From: Nonomuraea aurantiaca
GTDB lineage: Bacteria > Actinomycetota > Actinomycetes > Streptosporangiales > Streptosporangiaceae
NCBI RefSeq assembly: GCF_020215705.1
Contig: NZ_JAIWNB010000049.1
Coordinates: forward strand, 1 to 37,071
DNA length: 37,071 nucleotides
Reading direction: 5' to 3'
A model generated the notes under the pieces. That model worked only from the letters and a program-made list of their open reading frames with translations. It did no database searches and was not told the DNA's origin. The first letter of the stretch is position 1. Each line of letters begins with the position of its first letter. Shown here piece after piece: positions 22,041 to 30,487 of this stretch. A program made the position numbers and the translations under genes.

Positions 22041-23078
22041 GTGAGAAAGGCATCAACGGACGTGTTGCCCGCCGAGGGAGGGCTGGGCGACGAGCCGCTG
22101 CTCGCCGTGGAGAATCTGCACGTGGAGTTCGCCACCCGCGCGGGCGTCGTGCGTGCGGTCAACGGGGTGAGCTACTCGCTCGGCCCCGGTGAGACTCTCG
22201 CCGTGCTGGGAGAGTCGGGTTCGGGCAAGTCCGTGACCGCTCAGGCGATCATGGGCATCCTGGACATGCCGCCGGCCCGCATCCCCAAGGGTGAGATCCG
22301 CTTTCGCGGCACCGACCTGCTGAAGCTCTCGGACGAGGCGCGCACCCAGGTGCGCGGCCAGCGGATCGCGATGGTCTTCCAGGACGCGCTGTCCTCGCTC
22401 AACCCGGTGTTCACCGTGGGCTGGCAGATCAGCGAGATGTTCCGGGTGCACCGTGGCATGTCCAAGCGCGACGCCTACAACAAGGCGGTCGAGCTGATGG
22501 ACAAGGTGCGCATCCCGGCCGCCAGGCAGCGTGTCAACGACTATCCGCACCAGTTCTCCGGGGGTATGCGCCAGCGCATCATGATCGCCATGTCGATCGC
22601 GCTGGACCCCGAGGTGCTGATCGCGGACGAGCCGACCACCGCGCTCGACGTGACGGTCCAGGCCCAGATCATGGAGCTGCTCGCCGAACTCCAGCGCGAG
22701 AGCAACATGGGCATGATCCTGATCACGCACGACCTCGGTGTCGTGGCCGACGTCGCCGACAAGATCGCGGTCATGTACGGCGGGCGGATCGTCGAGAACG
22801 CCAGCGTGCACGACATCTACAAGACCCCGGCCCACCCCTACACCAAGGGGCTGCTGGAGTCGATCCCCCGGGTCGACCTCAAGGGCCAGGAGCTGTACGC
22901 GATCAAGGGCCTGCCGCCCAACCTGCTCGACATGCCGACCGGCTGCGCCTTTCATCCGCGGTGCCCGTATCGCCAGGACAACTGCGTGACGGACAACCCC
23001 CCGCTCTACGAGATCAGCGGCACGCGCAGCAGCGCCTGTCACTACTGGAGGGAGGTCCTCGATGGCGACCAAGGGTGA
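22041..23078 (+). CDS. Peptide ABC transporter ATP-binding protein, OppD/DppD type
   Basis: The first ATPase of the importer, 345 residues. Walker A is GESGSGKS, the signature FSGGMRQR and Walker B LIADEPTTALD. The C-terminal oligopeptide-transporter extension has the Cys motif PTGCAFHPRCPYRQDNC, which in related proteins can hold an Fe-S cluster. The GTG start follows GGAAGGGGG. The start codon of the second ATPase lies inside its last 17 bases. It works as a heterodimer with the OppF-type protein. Confidence 0.95.
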   Translation: MRKASTDVLPAEGGLGDEPLLAVENLHVEFATRAGVVRAVNGVSYSLGPGETLAVLGESGSGKSVTAQAIMGILDMPPARIPKGEIRFRGTDLLKLSDEARTQVRGQRIAMVFQDALSSLNPVFTVGWQISEMFRVHRGMSKRDAYNKAVELMDKVRIPAARQRVNDYPHQFSGGMRQRIMIAMSIALDPEVLIADEPTTALDVTVQAQIMELLAELQRESNMGMILITHDLGVVADVADKIAVMYGGRIVENASVHDIYKTPAHPYTKGLLESIPRVDLKGQELYAIKGLPPNLLDMPTGCAFHPRCPYRQDNCVTDNPPLYEISGTRSSACHYWREVLDGDQG

Positions 23079-24078
23079 GCGGATTCTCGAGGTCCGGGAC
23101 CTGGTCAAGCACTTTCCGCTGACCCAGGGCATCCTGTTCAAGAAGCAGATCGGCGCGATCAAGGCCGTCGACGGCGTCTCGTTCGACCTCAACAGGGGCG
23201 AGACACTGGGCATCGTGGGCGAGTCGGGCTGCGGCAAGTCCACGCTGGCCAAGGTGCTCATGGCGCTGGAGCGGCCGACCTCCGGCTCGGTGACGATCAA
23301 CGGCCGGGACATCGCCAAAGCCAAGGGCCCTGAGCTCAAGCGGATGCGGCGCAACATCCAGATGGTGATGCAGGATCCGTACACCTCCCTGAATCCCCGG
23401 ATGACCGTCGGCGACATCATCGGCGAGCCGTTCGACATCCACACGGAGGTCGCCCCCAAGGGTGACCGCCGCCGCAAGGTGCAGGAGCTGCTGGAGGTCG
23501 TGGGGCTCAACCCCGACCACATCAACCGCTACCCGCACCAGTTCTCGGGCGGGCAGCGTCAGCGCATCGGCATCGCCCGCGGCCTGGCGCTCCAGCCGGA
23601 GATCATCGTCTGCGACGAGCCGGTCTCCGCGCTCGACGTGTCGATCCAGGCCCAGGTCATCAACCTGCTGGAGCGGCTGCAGAACGAGTTCGACCTGGCG
23701 TACATCTTCATCGCCCACGACCTGTCGGTGGTGCGCCACATCTCCGACCGGGTCGCGGTGATGTACCTGGGCAAGGTGGTCGAGCTCGGTAAGGACACCG
23801 AGATCTACGACAAGCCCGCCCATCCGTACACGCAGGCGCTGCTGTCGGCCGTGCCGGTCCCCGACCCCGAGGGCCGCGAGCAGCGCGAGCGGATCATCCT
23901 GCAGGGCGACCCGCCGTCGCCCGCCAACCCGCCGTCGGGCTGCCGCTTCCGCACCCGCTGCTGGAAGGCGCAGGAGATCTGCGCTGAGGAGGAGCCGCTG
24001 CTGCAGATCCGGCAGGGGACGGCGCACGAGAGCGCTTGCCACTTCGCCGAGACGCACGACGTGGTCCACGTCGGCTGA
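23062..24078 (+). CDS. Peptide ABC transporter ATP-binding protein, OppF/DppF type
   Basis: The second ATPase, 338 residues. It has Walker A GESGCGKST, signature FSGGQRQR, Walker B IIVCDEPVSALD, and the C-terminal extension PPSGCRFRTRCWKAQEIC. The leading segment LVKHFPLTQGILFKKQIG is typical of OppF. It is the last gene of the operon: a 7-bp stem (CTGATCA/TGATCAG) spans its stop, and a strong hairpin follows within 20 bases. Confidence 0.95.
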   Translation: MATKGERILEVRDLVKHFPLTQGILFKKQIGAIKAVDGVSFDLNRGETLGIVGESGCGKSTLAKVLMALERPTSGSVTINGRDIAKAKGPELKRMRRNIQMVMQDPYTSLNPRMTVGDIIGEPFDIHTEVAPKGDRRRKVQELLEVVGLNPDHINRYPHQFSGGQRQRIGIARGLALQPEIIVCDEPVSALDVSIQAQVINLLERLQNEFDLAYIFIAHDLSVVRHISDRVAVMYLGKVVELGKDTEIYDKPAHPYTQALLSAVPVPDPEGREQRERIILQGDPPSPANPPSGCRFRTRCWKAQEICAEEEPLLQIRQGTAHESACHFAETHDVVHVG

Positions 24079-24096
24079 TCACCTGCTGATCAGCGA

Positions 24097-24139
24097 CGCC
24101 AAGGTCCTCTGCGGGAGCTTTCCGCGGAGGGCCTTGGCG
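24097..24139. terminator. Bidirectional terminator between importer and thiolase operons
   Basis: CGCCAAGG-CCTCTGCGG on the left pairs with CCGCGGAGG-CCTTGGCG on the right (one bulged base) over a short loop. It separates two converging operons, the importer on plus and the thiolase on minus, and can act in both directions. Confidence 0.75.
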
Positions 24140-24157
24140 GTTGTACGGCGGGCCGGG

Positions 24158-25342
24158 TCAGCGGGTGGCTATCACGGCCGAGCCGTGGCCGAACAGGCCC
24201 TGGTTGGCGGCCAGGCCGACCCTGGCGCCCTCGACCTGGCGCTCGCCCGCCCGGCCACGCAGCTGCCGGGTCAGCTCGCAGACCTGGGCGATGGCCTGGG
24301 CGGGGATGGCCTCGCCGAACGAGGCCAGGCCGCCCGACGGGTTCACCGGTACGCGCCCGCCGAGCGCGGTGTCGCCCGCCCGCAGCAGCTTGCCGGCCTC
24401 GCCGGGCGGGCAGAGTCCCACGTCCTCGATCCAGTCCAGTTCGAGGGCCGTGGACAGGTCGTACACCTCGGCGAACGAGACGTCGCCGGGCCCGACGCCG
24501 GCCTCCTCGTAGGCGGCGTGCGCGATGGCGGCCCTGAAGGGGCGTTCCGGAGGGGGTACGGCGGCGGAGGAGTCGGTCGCGAAGTTCGGCAGCTCCAGGA
24601 CGGTGTTGGGGAACGTGGGGGTCACCGTCGAGACGGCGGCGATGCGCACGGGGTCGGCCACGCCCAGCCGGCGGGCGTACTCCGGCGAGGCCAGCACCAG
24701 CGCGGCGCCGCCGTCGGAGGTCGCGCAGATGTCCATGAGGCGCAGGGGGTCGGCCACCATGGGCGAGGCCAGGACCTCCTCGGCCGTGACGACCTTGCGG
24801 TAGCGGGCCATCGGGTTCAGCGAACCGGCCAGCGAGTTCTTGACCTTGACGGCGGCGAAGTCCTCGGTGGTCTCGCCGTACAGGGCCAGCCGCCTACGCG
24901 CATAGAGCCCGAAATATGCGGGATTAGTGGCACCGAGCAGCCGGAACCGCAGCCAGTCGGGGTCGTCCGGGCGGTCGCCGCCGACCGGCTTGAAGAAGCC
25001 CTTGGGCGTGGCGTCCGCGCCCACCACCAGCGCCACGTCGCACAGCCCCGCCATGATCCGCATGCGCGCGATGTCGATCGCCTGCGCCCCCGACGCGCAC
25101 GCCGCGTAGCAGGAGGCGATGCGGGCGCCGGACCAGCCGAGGGCCTGGGCGTAGGTGGATCCGGCGACGAACCCCGGATAGCCGTTCCTGATCGTGTCGG
25201 CGCCCACCAGGAACTGGACGTCCGTCCAGGCGATCCCGGCGTCCCGTAGCGCCTCCCGGGCCGCCGCCACGCCGTACTCCGCGAACGGCCTGCCCTGCTT
25301 GCCCCACGGGTGCATGCCCGTGCCGAGAACCACGACGCTCAC
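24158..25342 (-). CDS. Thiolase-like protein (lipid-transfer/SCP-x thiolase type)
   Basis: A thiolase-fold acyl-CoA enzyme of 394 residues. The nucleophile segment reads SCYAACASGAQAID (Cys82 at the thiolase position). The second active-site block, usually GHPxGA in thiolases, is GGLASFGEAIPAQA here, so the base histidine is absent there. The C-terminal CxG loop is replaced by ANQGLFGHGSAVI. This resembles the lipid-transfer-protein thiolases of mycobacteria, some of which act as retro-aldolases with a DUF35 partner. The DUF35 gene lies directly upstream, and its TGA overlaps this GTG start as GTGA. I infer a two-subunit enzyme acting on an acyl-CoA; cleavage of carbon-carbon bonds in lipid or steroid side chains is one possibility. 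Confidence 0.87.
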   Translation of the reverse strand: MSVVVLGTGMHPWGKQGRPFAEYGVAAAREALRDAGIAWTDVQFLVGADTIRNGYPGFVAGSTYAQALGWSGARIASCYAACASGAQAIDIARMRIMAGLCDVALVVGADATPKGFFKPVGGDRPDDPDWLRFRLLGATNPAYFGLYARRRLALYGETTEDFAAVKVKNSLAGSLNPMARYRKVVTAEEVLASPMVADPLRLMDICATSDGGAALVLASPEYARRLGVADPVRIAAVSTVTPTFPNTVLELPNFATDSSAAVPPPERPFRAAIAHAAYEEAGVGPGDVSFAEVYDLSTALELDWIEDVGLCPPGEAGKLLRAGDTALGGRVPVNPSGGLASFGEAIPAQAIAQVCELTRQLRGRAGERQVEGARVGLAANQGLFGHGSAVIATR

Positions 25343-25743
25343 GACGCGCGCCCCCACATCCACACCAGGGGGCCGTCGGCAAGCGGGCCGTGGGTGAGCT
25401 CGACCTCCATGCCGACCTCCAGCTCGTCCACCGTCAGGTCCTTGACCTGCCCCAGCACCACGATGCCCGCGCCGGCCAGCTCCACCGCCGCCAGCGTCAC
25501 GGGCGTGTACGGCTCGGCGGCCACGAACGGCTCGGGCGGCGGGTAGGCGGCGCTCGTGTACGACCAGATCCGGCCGCGTCTCGGCAGCCTGGTCTCCTCC
25601 ATGGACTCCCCGTCGCAGCGTGGATTGCGGCAGAACCCACGCTGCGGCGGGAAGCAGACCGTGCCGCACGCCGCGCACCGGGTGCCGATCAGGTGGGTGC
25701 CGGCGTCCTCGATGACGAACCAGCCGTCGATCGCAAGGCTCAT
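25339..25743 (-). CDS. DUF35 OB-fold zinc-ribbon protein, thiolase partner
   Basis: A 134-residue protein with an N-terminal rubredoxin-like zinc ribbon (CAACG at 23-27 and CRNPRC at 38-43), then an OB-fold domain (GRIWSYTSAAYPPPEPF, PVTLAAVEL, VLGQVKDL). DUF35 proteins bind thiolase-like enzymes and shuttle or position acyl-CoA. The stop overlaps the thiolase start, so the two are made in step. The ATG at 25743 has no purine-rich ribosome site (CTCCTCCCT precedes it on this strand). Leaderless translation or an upstream GTG (VILLP extension) is possible. A palindrome sits 17 bases upstream. Confidence 0.88.
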   Translation of the reverse strand: MSLAIDGWFVIEDAGTHLIGTRCAACGTVCFPPQRGFCRNPRCDGESMEETRLPRRGRIWSYTSAAYPPPEPFVAAEPYTPVTLAAVELAGAGIVVLGQVKDLTVDELEVGMEVELTHGPLADGPLVWMWGRAS

Positions 25744-25759
25744 AGGGAGGAGTATCACA

Positions 25760-25769
25760 CAAGCGCTTG
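25760..25769. promoter_or_regulatory. CAAGCGCTTG palindrome, candidate TetR-type operator
   Basis: A perfect 10-bp palindrome lies in the 26-base gap between the mycosin stop and the DUF35 start. Its core CAAG-N2-CTTG is that described for KstR2-type TetR repressors of actinobacterial steroid-ring catabolism; the outer bases fit only on one side. It suggests separate control of the DUF35-thiolase pair. Confidence 0.45.
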
Positions 25770-27266
25770 CTAGGTTACATCCCTCCCGCGCCACCGGTGC
25801 CGGACGAGCACCCGCGCCGACATGGCCGCCGTCAGCAGCACCATGCCGAGCACCACCGGCAGCCGCGACGACGGTGGCTGGGACGCCGGCGGCCGGGAGA
25901 CGGGGCCGTCGCCGAAGTAGCCGCCGGCCCCCACGCCGGCCCCGGCGGACGCGGCGGCGGGCCTTGCCAGGCGGTCGGCCGCGCGCAGGGCGAGCAGCGC
26001 GTTGGCCACCCCGTGCCCGTACGAGCGGTTGTAGCCGTCGGCGGGCCGCCGCCTGGTGCCCTGCTCGATGGCCGTCCGCACGTGGTACGGCGAAAGGTCG
26101 GGGTGCATCGCCTTGATCAGCGCGGCGATGCCCGCCACCATGGCCGCGGCCGAGCTCGTCCCGTCGCCCACCACGTACGAGTCGGCGCCGTCGGCGGTCA
26201 CGATGCCGGTCCCCGGCGCGACCACCGAGAGGTAGTCCTGGCGGTTGGAGAAGGGCGCCACTTCCAGCCGCCTGTCGACCGCGCCCACAGCGATCACGCC
26301 GGGATAGGCGGCGGGGAAGTTCTTCTTGTTGGTCGTGTCGCCGTCGTTGCCGGACGAGGCCACCAGCACGGCGCCGCGGCTGATGGCGTACTGGACGGCC
26401 TCCTCCTCGGCGGCCGAGCCTTCCCAGGAGCCGCTGCCGCCGCCGAGCGACATGCTGATGACGTCGGCACCGTGGTCGACCGCGTAGCGGATGCCTCTGG
26501 CCAGGGCGTCGCGGCCGCCGGCGTGCTGCTTCTGGCGGAGCGGGTCGCCGTTCTCCAGCGTGACCCGGACGGACAGCACGCGGGCGGCGGGCGCGACCCC
26601 GATGACCCCGCTGTCCGCGTGACCTCCGCCCGCTGTCGCGCTCCCTGCCGGGCCGACTGCTGTGGGGTCGGTCGCTGTCCCGCTTGCCGCTGGGTCGCCC
26701 ACTGCTGGAGAGCCTGCTCCGGGGCCGCCTACCGGAGGGGTTCCGGCTGCGGTCCTGCGTGTTGCGGGGATGCCTGCTGTCCCGCCGTCTGCTGTCCTGC
26801 GGTCTGCCGGCCCGTCTGCGGCCATCCCGCGATCTGCGGCCGTCCTGCGGTGTGCGGTCGGGCTGTCTGGTGTCCCGCCGTTCGCTGTCAGGCTGTTCGG
26901 CGTCGGGGCGCTGTGGTCGTGGCCGTGGCCGGCGATGAGGCTGGCCATGGCGGTGCCGTGGTGGCCCCACATGGCGGACTCTCCGGCGTCGCCGGTCAGG
27001 TCGGGGCCGGCGACCACCGCGCCGGCCAGGTCGGGGTGGTGGGCGTTCACGCCGGTGTCCAGCACGGCGACCAGCACGCCGGCGCCCTGGCTCAGCTTCC
27101 ACGCCTCAGGCAGGCGCAGGGTGGCGAGCTGCCACTGGCCGGCCCGCGCCGCCGAGCCCACGTCATCGGAGGCGCTCGGTCCCGCCCCGGCCACCAGGAC
27201 TCCCGCCGCCAGCGGCCCGGCCACCAGCAGGCCCACCGCCAGCGATCCGGCGATCGGTCTGATCAT
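25770..27266 (-). CDS. Mycosin-like S8 (subtilisin) serine protease, membrane anchored
   Basis: A 498-residue secreted protease. The order is signal peptide (1-30), S8 catalytic domain with DTGVN (Asp70), GHHGTAMASL (His103), the oxyanion SSGNDGD (Asn307) and GDGTSSAAAM (Ser371), a Pro/Ser-rich stalk (about 440-468), one transmembrane helix (VVLGMVLLTAAM) and a short basic tail. This is the layout of mycosins, the proteases of type VII secretion systems. A Thr/Ala/Gly/Pro-rich insertion of about 105 residues (114-220) lies between His and the next conserved strand, much longer than usual. No ESX core genes (EccB-EccE, WXG100) are in the window. The ATG overlaps the stop of the upstream secreted protein by four bases. 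Confidence 0.88.
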   Translation of the reverse strand: MIRPIAGSLAVGLLVAGPLAAGVLVAGAGPSASDDVGSAARAGQWQLATLRLPEAWKLSQGAGVLVAVLDTGVNAHHPDLAGAVVAGPDLTGDAGESAMWGHHGTAMASLIAGHGHDHSAPTPNSLTANGGTPDSPTAHRRTAADRGMAADGPADRRTADGGTAGIPATRRTAAGTPPVGGPGAGSPAVGDPAASGTATDPTAVGPAGSATAGGGHADSGVIGVAPAARVLSVRVTLENGDPLRQKQHAGGRDALARGIRYAVDHGADVISMSLGGGSGSWEGSAAEEEAVQYAISRGAVLVASSGNDGDTTNKKNFPAAYPGVIAVGAVDRRLEVAPFSNRQDYLSVVAPGTGIVTADGADSYVVGDGTSSAAAMVAGIAALIKAMHPDLSPYHVRTAIEQGTRRRPADGYNRSYGHGVANALLALRAADRLARPAAASAGAGVGAGGYFGDGPVSRPPASQPPSSRLPVVLGMVLLTAAMSARVLVRHRWRGRDVT

Positions 27267-28213
27267 CTGGTCAGACTCCCGTACAGGGCCGTGGCCAGCC
27301 GGCGGGCGGTGTCGCCGAGGCGTCTGGCGACGAGCTCACCCGGCTGGTACGGCCGTCCGTCCGCGTACCCGGCGGCCGTCGCCACGACGTAGGCATTGTT
27401 CGACGAGATCAGCGCGCCGGTGACGTACTGGGACTCGCCGAACCGCTCGGCCGGCCCACCGGGAAAGGCCACTGGCCGCACGGTCGGCAGCCGCCCCGCG
27501 ATGGCCCCGGACCGGTCACCCAGCCCATCACCCCGTCCGGTAGCCGACTCCACATCCGCCAAGCGCCCAGGGCCGGTCTCCGGCCCGATTCCCGGTAGGC
27601 GTCCGATCACCGCGTCCGGCAGATGGTCATGGCCGGTCGCTCGGGACGCGCCGGACGGACGGCCCGTGCCGGTCTCTGGCGTGCCGTCGGGCAGACGGCC
27701 CGTGCCAGTGCCTGGAGTGCTGTCGGGCAGACGGCCTGTGCCGGTCCCTGACAGTCCGCCGGGCGGGCGGCCGGTGGCGGTCGCTTGCGGCCCGTTCGGC
27801 AGACAGCCGGTGCCGGTTTCTGGCGACCTGGTCGGAGGGCCGCCCGCGAGTGTCAGCGGGAGGTCGTCCGTCAGGCGGTCCAGGGGCCGGAGGGCGTCAG
27901 GGCCGGTCAGTACGGCGATGCCGACCGTCGCCACGAACGTCTGCGTGCTGTCCGCGTACGTGGCGCGTAAGGCCGTGACGCACCCGCGCAGCAGCCGCGC
28001 GACCCCGGGCTGGAAGGCCACCCGGCACGGCGACTCCGGGGCGACGCCGGCCAGGACATAGGTCACGCGGGCCCCTGAGGGGCTGGTGCCGGGCACGGAG
28101 CTCGGGAACACCCTGGCCACCGGCCACGCGTGCCAGCGCTCCGGCACGGGTGGCTCCGACGACGGCAGGGCCGCGGACAGTAAAGAGAGCAGCACAACAG
28201 ACAAAGGGAACAC
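27263..28213 (-). CDS. Secreted protein with 12-residue repeats, partner of the mycosin
   Basis: About 316 residues, of no family I recognise. It begins with a hydrophobic signal sequence (VFPLSVVLLSLLSAALPS) lacking the usual basic start. A folded part follows (about 45-125, with CRVAFQPGVARLLRGC), then a Gly/Thr/Pro/Arg repeat region of 12-residue units such as GTGRLPDGTPET, and a second ordered part (SQYVTGALISSNNAYVVATAAGYADG). Two cysteines in the N-terminal part may form a disulfide. The second GTG (28213) sits five bases after GAGG and is preferred over the one at 28219. Its stop overlaps the mycosin start as ATGA, so both are translated together and probably act together outside the membrane. 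Confidence 0.72.
   Translation of the reverse strand: MFPLSVVLLSLLSAALPSSEPPVPERWHAWPVARVFPSSVPGTSPSGARVTYVLAGVAPESPCRVAFQPGVARLLRGCVTALRATYADSTQTFVATVGIAVLTGPDALRPLDRLTDDLPLTLAGGPPTRSPETGTGCLPNGPQATATGRPPGGLSGTGTGRLPDSTPGTGTGRLPDGTPETGTGRPSGASRATGHDHLPDAVIGRLPGIGPETGPGRLADVESATGRGDGLGDRSGAIAGRLPTVRPVAFPGGPAERFGESQYVTGALISSNNAYVVATAAGYADGRPYQPGELVARRLGDTARRLATALYGSLTR
27624..27839 (-). repeat. 36-base tandem repeat encoding 12-residue units
   Basis: Five clear units at 27660-27839 and a more diverged sixth at 27624-27659, each 36 bases. They keep the reading frame of the secreted protein and encode variants of GTGRLPDGTPET. Confidence 0.85.
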
Positions 28214-28363
28214 GTGCACCTCGCGGGCAGGGGAGGGGTCGCCCGATGCCCGTGCATTCTGACACGCGATCGACGGTCCATTCTGACGCTTCGGTAAACA
28301 GACCGATACGCGGTGTAATTTCCTTTTGGCGGCTTTCGTCGCAAGGGGAGGGCGCGGGCCCGG

Positions 28364-29170
28364 TCAGGGCGACGGCGAGAGCCGCACATGGGCGCCCGGT
28401 GGCAGGCCGAGGCGCTGGGCCGCGTCTCCCGAGTTCACGGCTATGGCGATCAGCCCGGCCGAGTCGGCGAAGGCCACCAGCTCCCCCGGCGGCACGGCCG
28501 CGAACGTCTCCCGATACGGCAGCGCCAGCTGCCGACGCCCCATCCAGACCCCGAGCGTGTCACCGATCCGTACGCCCAGTGCCGCCAGGTCGCCCGCCGC
28601 GATCGACAGCTGGGTGTTGCCATAGCGGTCGACCGAAACCACCTCACCCTCGACGCACCCCTCGCGGAGCTTCGAGGTCGGCTCCGGCAGCGAGACCAGC
28701 CGCGAGAGCGGAACCTCGGGTCCCAGCTCGGCCGGTTTGAGCCCGCCGCACAGCCGCCCGGCGACCGGCGAGAACACGTCCCGCCCGTGGAAGGTCGGCG
28801 AGACCGGATGCAGGAAGTAGTCGGCGTTGCTGATCTCGTAGGCCGCCTCCGCCCCGCCGCTGGCGTGCATGGCCCATGACAGGAGCCCGTTGTCGGGGCC
28901 GATGAACACCCGCCCGCCCGCCTCCACGGCGACTGCCCGCCTGGCTCCGCCCGCGCCGGGGTCGACCGCCCCGATGTGTACGCCCTTCGGGAGGTAGGGG
29001 ATGGTCTGGGAGAGTATGGCGGCGCCGCGCCGTACATCGCCCGACGGGACCAGGTGGCACACGTCGATCACCCTGGCCTCGGGAGCGATCCCGGCTATCA
29101 CTCCATGACAGGCGGCCACATAGCCATCTTCGAGCCCGTAGTCGGTGAGAAGTGTGATGACTGAGGTCAC
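28364..29170 (-). CDS. S-adenosylmethionine hydroxide adenosyltransferase (DUF62 family)
   Basis: A 268-residue enzyme related to SAM-dependent fluorinase and chlorinase. Family members of this type use water/hydroxide to split SAM into adenosine and methionine. Marks are ITLLTDYGLEDGYVAACHGV (with the catalytic-site Asp), VIDVCHLVPSGDVRRGA, VDPGAGGARR, and FIGPDNGLLSWAM. The C-terminal beta domain has FHGRDVFSPVAG and VDRYGNTQLSI. It lacks the 23-residue loop of true fluorinases. The GTG at 29170 starts the conserved first strand; no clear ribosome site precedes it. It stands divergent from the DUF3263 gene. The physiological purpose of the family is unsettled. Confidence 0.9.
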   Translation of the reverse strand: MTSVITLLTDYGLEDGYVAACHGVIAGIAPEARVIDVCHLVPSGDVRRGAAILSQTIPYLPKGVHIGAVDPGAGGARRAVAVEAGGRVFIGPDNGLLSWAMHASGGAEAAYEISNADYFLHPVSPTFHGRDVFSPVAGRLCGGLKPAELGPEVPLSRLVSLPEPTSKLREGCVEGEVVSVDRYGNTQLSIAAGDLAALGVRIGDTLGVWMGRRQLALPYRETFAAVPPGELVAFADSAGLIAIAVNSGDAAQRLGLPPGAHVRLSPSP

Positions 29171-29287
29171 ATTTGGTGACTGTACGTCTCTCAATCCGCC
29201 GTGAACACCCGCACTCCGCACATTACGATTGGCACGGGCCCGCGTGCCCAGGATGTGATCGTCGCGCGCCCTTCCGAGGAGGACACC

Positions 29288-29590
29288 ATGGACACTGCAC
29301 CGGTCAGCGGTGACAGTGACGCCCAGGAACCGTCCAGCCAACCCCTCTCCGAACGCGATCTCGAACTCCTCGCCTTCGAGCGCCACTGGTGGCGTTACGC
29401 GGGTGCGAAGGAGCAGGCCATCAAGGAGACCTTCGGGTTCTCCGCCACCCGCTACTACCAGCTCCTCGGCGAGCTGATCAACCGGCCGGAGGCGCTCCAG
29501 CAGGATCCGATGCTGGTCAAGCGGTTGCGCCGGCTGCGTTCCACGCGCCAGCGCGAGCGCGCCGCCAGACGGTTTGGCATGCGCCCCTGA
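29288..29590 (+). CDS. DUF3263 protein, small putative DNA-binding protein
   Basis: A 100-residue protein of the DUF3263 family, found across actinobacteria. SERDLELLAFERHWWRYAGAKEQAIKETFG (in two parts) and the following FSATRYYQLLGELINRPEAL form a helix-turn-helix-like unit similar to sigma-factor region 4. The C-terminus is strongly basic (RRLRSTRQRERAARR), consistent with nucleic-acid binding. The ATG at 29288 is preceded by GAGGAGG. It lies 54 bases upstream of otsB and may share its transcript. No function is established. Confidence 0.88.
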   Translation: MDTAPVSGDSDAQEPSSQPLSERDLELLAFERHWWRYAGAKEQAIKETFGFSATRYYQLLGELINRPEALQQDPMLVKRLRRLRSTRQRERAARRFGMRP

Positions 29591-29644
29591 CCTGCTGGGT
29601 ACGGCAGGCGCGTGAAGAACATCAGACAAACGGGATCACCCGGC

Positions 29645-30487
29645 ATGGAAGCGATCCTGAAGGATCCGGCGGGAGCCGTGATCGGGCTCGACTTCGACGG
29701 CACCCTCGCGCCGATCGTGGCCGATCCCGCCGCCGCCAGGATCCATCCGGAAGCGCCGCGCGTACTCGCCGAGCTGGGCAGGCACGTCAAAGCGGTGGCG
29801 ATCGTGACCGGCCGGCCGGTGGCCACGGCTCTGCGACTCGGGACCGGCCTGACCGACGCGCCCGGCTCGGCCGACGCTCCTGGCTCGACTGACGCGCCCG
29901 GCTCGACTGACGCGCCGGGCCTGGCCGACGTGCCCGGCCTGGTGGTGCTGGGGCATTACGGGTTCGAGCGCTGGGAGGACGGCCGGGTCTCGGCGCCGCC
30001 GCCCCCGCCCGGCGTGCTGGAGGCCGAGGCCGAGCTGCAACTGCTGCTTGTCTCCCTCGGCGTGAAAGGCGTGGCGATCGAGGACAAGGGCCGGGCGGTC
30101 GCCGTGCACACCCGGCGCAGCGCCGACCCCGAGGGCACGCTGGAGGCCCTGCGCGAGCCGCTGGCCGCGCTGGCGAAGAAGCACGGGCTGGTCGTCGAGC
30201 CCGGCCGCCTGGTGCTCGAACTGCGGCCGCCGGGCATGGACAAGGGGCACGCGCTCGGCCTGTTCCTGGCGGAGCGGGCGGCCAGGTCGGTCATGTTCGT
30301 CGGCGACGACCTGGGCGATCTGGCGGCCTTCGACGCGGTCAGGAACTCAGGGTTGCCGGGGGTGAACGTGTGCAGCGGCTCGGCCGAGGTGACCGCGCTG
30401 GCCGAGCGGGCCGACATCGTGGTGGACGGTCCCGACGGCGTGGTGGCCCTGCTGCGGGAGCTCGCGTCGGCTTTCAAGGGGCACTGA
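29645..30487 (+). CDS. otsB: Trehalose-6-phosphate phosphatase
   Basis: A 280-residue HAD-superfamily enzyme that removes phosphate from trehalose-6-phosphate, the last step of the OtsAB pathway. Motif I is DFDGTLAPI (Asp16 nucleophile, Asp18), motif II is VTGRPV, and the last motif is VGDDLGDLAAF. PGMDKGHAL is the conserved region with the motif III lysine. Residues 70-99 are an in-frame repeat of five DAPGS-type hexapeptides inserted after motif II, which other OtsB proteins lack as far as I know. The ATG at 29645 is preferred over GTG at 29612. otsA is about 1.9 kb away on the other strand. Confidence 0.93.
   Translation: MEAILKDPAGAVIGLDFDGTLAPIVADPAAARIHPEAPRVLAELGRHVKAVAIVTGRPVATALRLGTGLTDAPGSADAPGSTDAPGSTDAPGLADVPGLVVLGHYGFERWEDGRVSAPPPPPGVLEAEAELQLLLVSLGVKGVAIEDKGRAVAVHTRRSADPEGTLEALREPLAALAKKHGLVVEPGRLVLELRPPGMDKGHALGLFLAERAARSVMFVGDDLGDLAAFDAVRNSGLPGVNVCSGSAEVTALAERADIVVDGPDGVVALLRELASAFKGH
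29852..29941 (+). repeat. 18-base tandem repeat inside otsB
   Basis: Five 18-base units encode TDAPGS, ADAPGS, TDAPGS, TDAPGL and ADVPGL. The tract is in frame and near the surface loop after HAD motif II, so it may vary in copy number among strains. Confidence 0.85.

Noticed and set aside
27396..28061. Plus-strand frame antisense to the secreted repeat protein
   Set aside because: It is repeat-driven and lacks a start signal. The minus frame has a signal peptide and is coupled to the mycosin.
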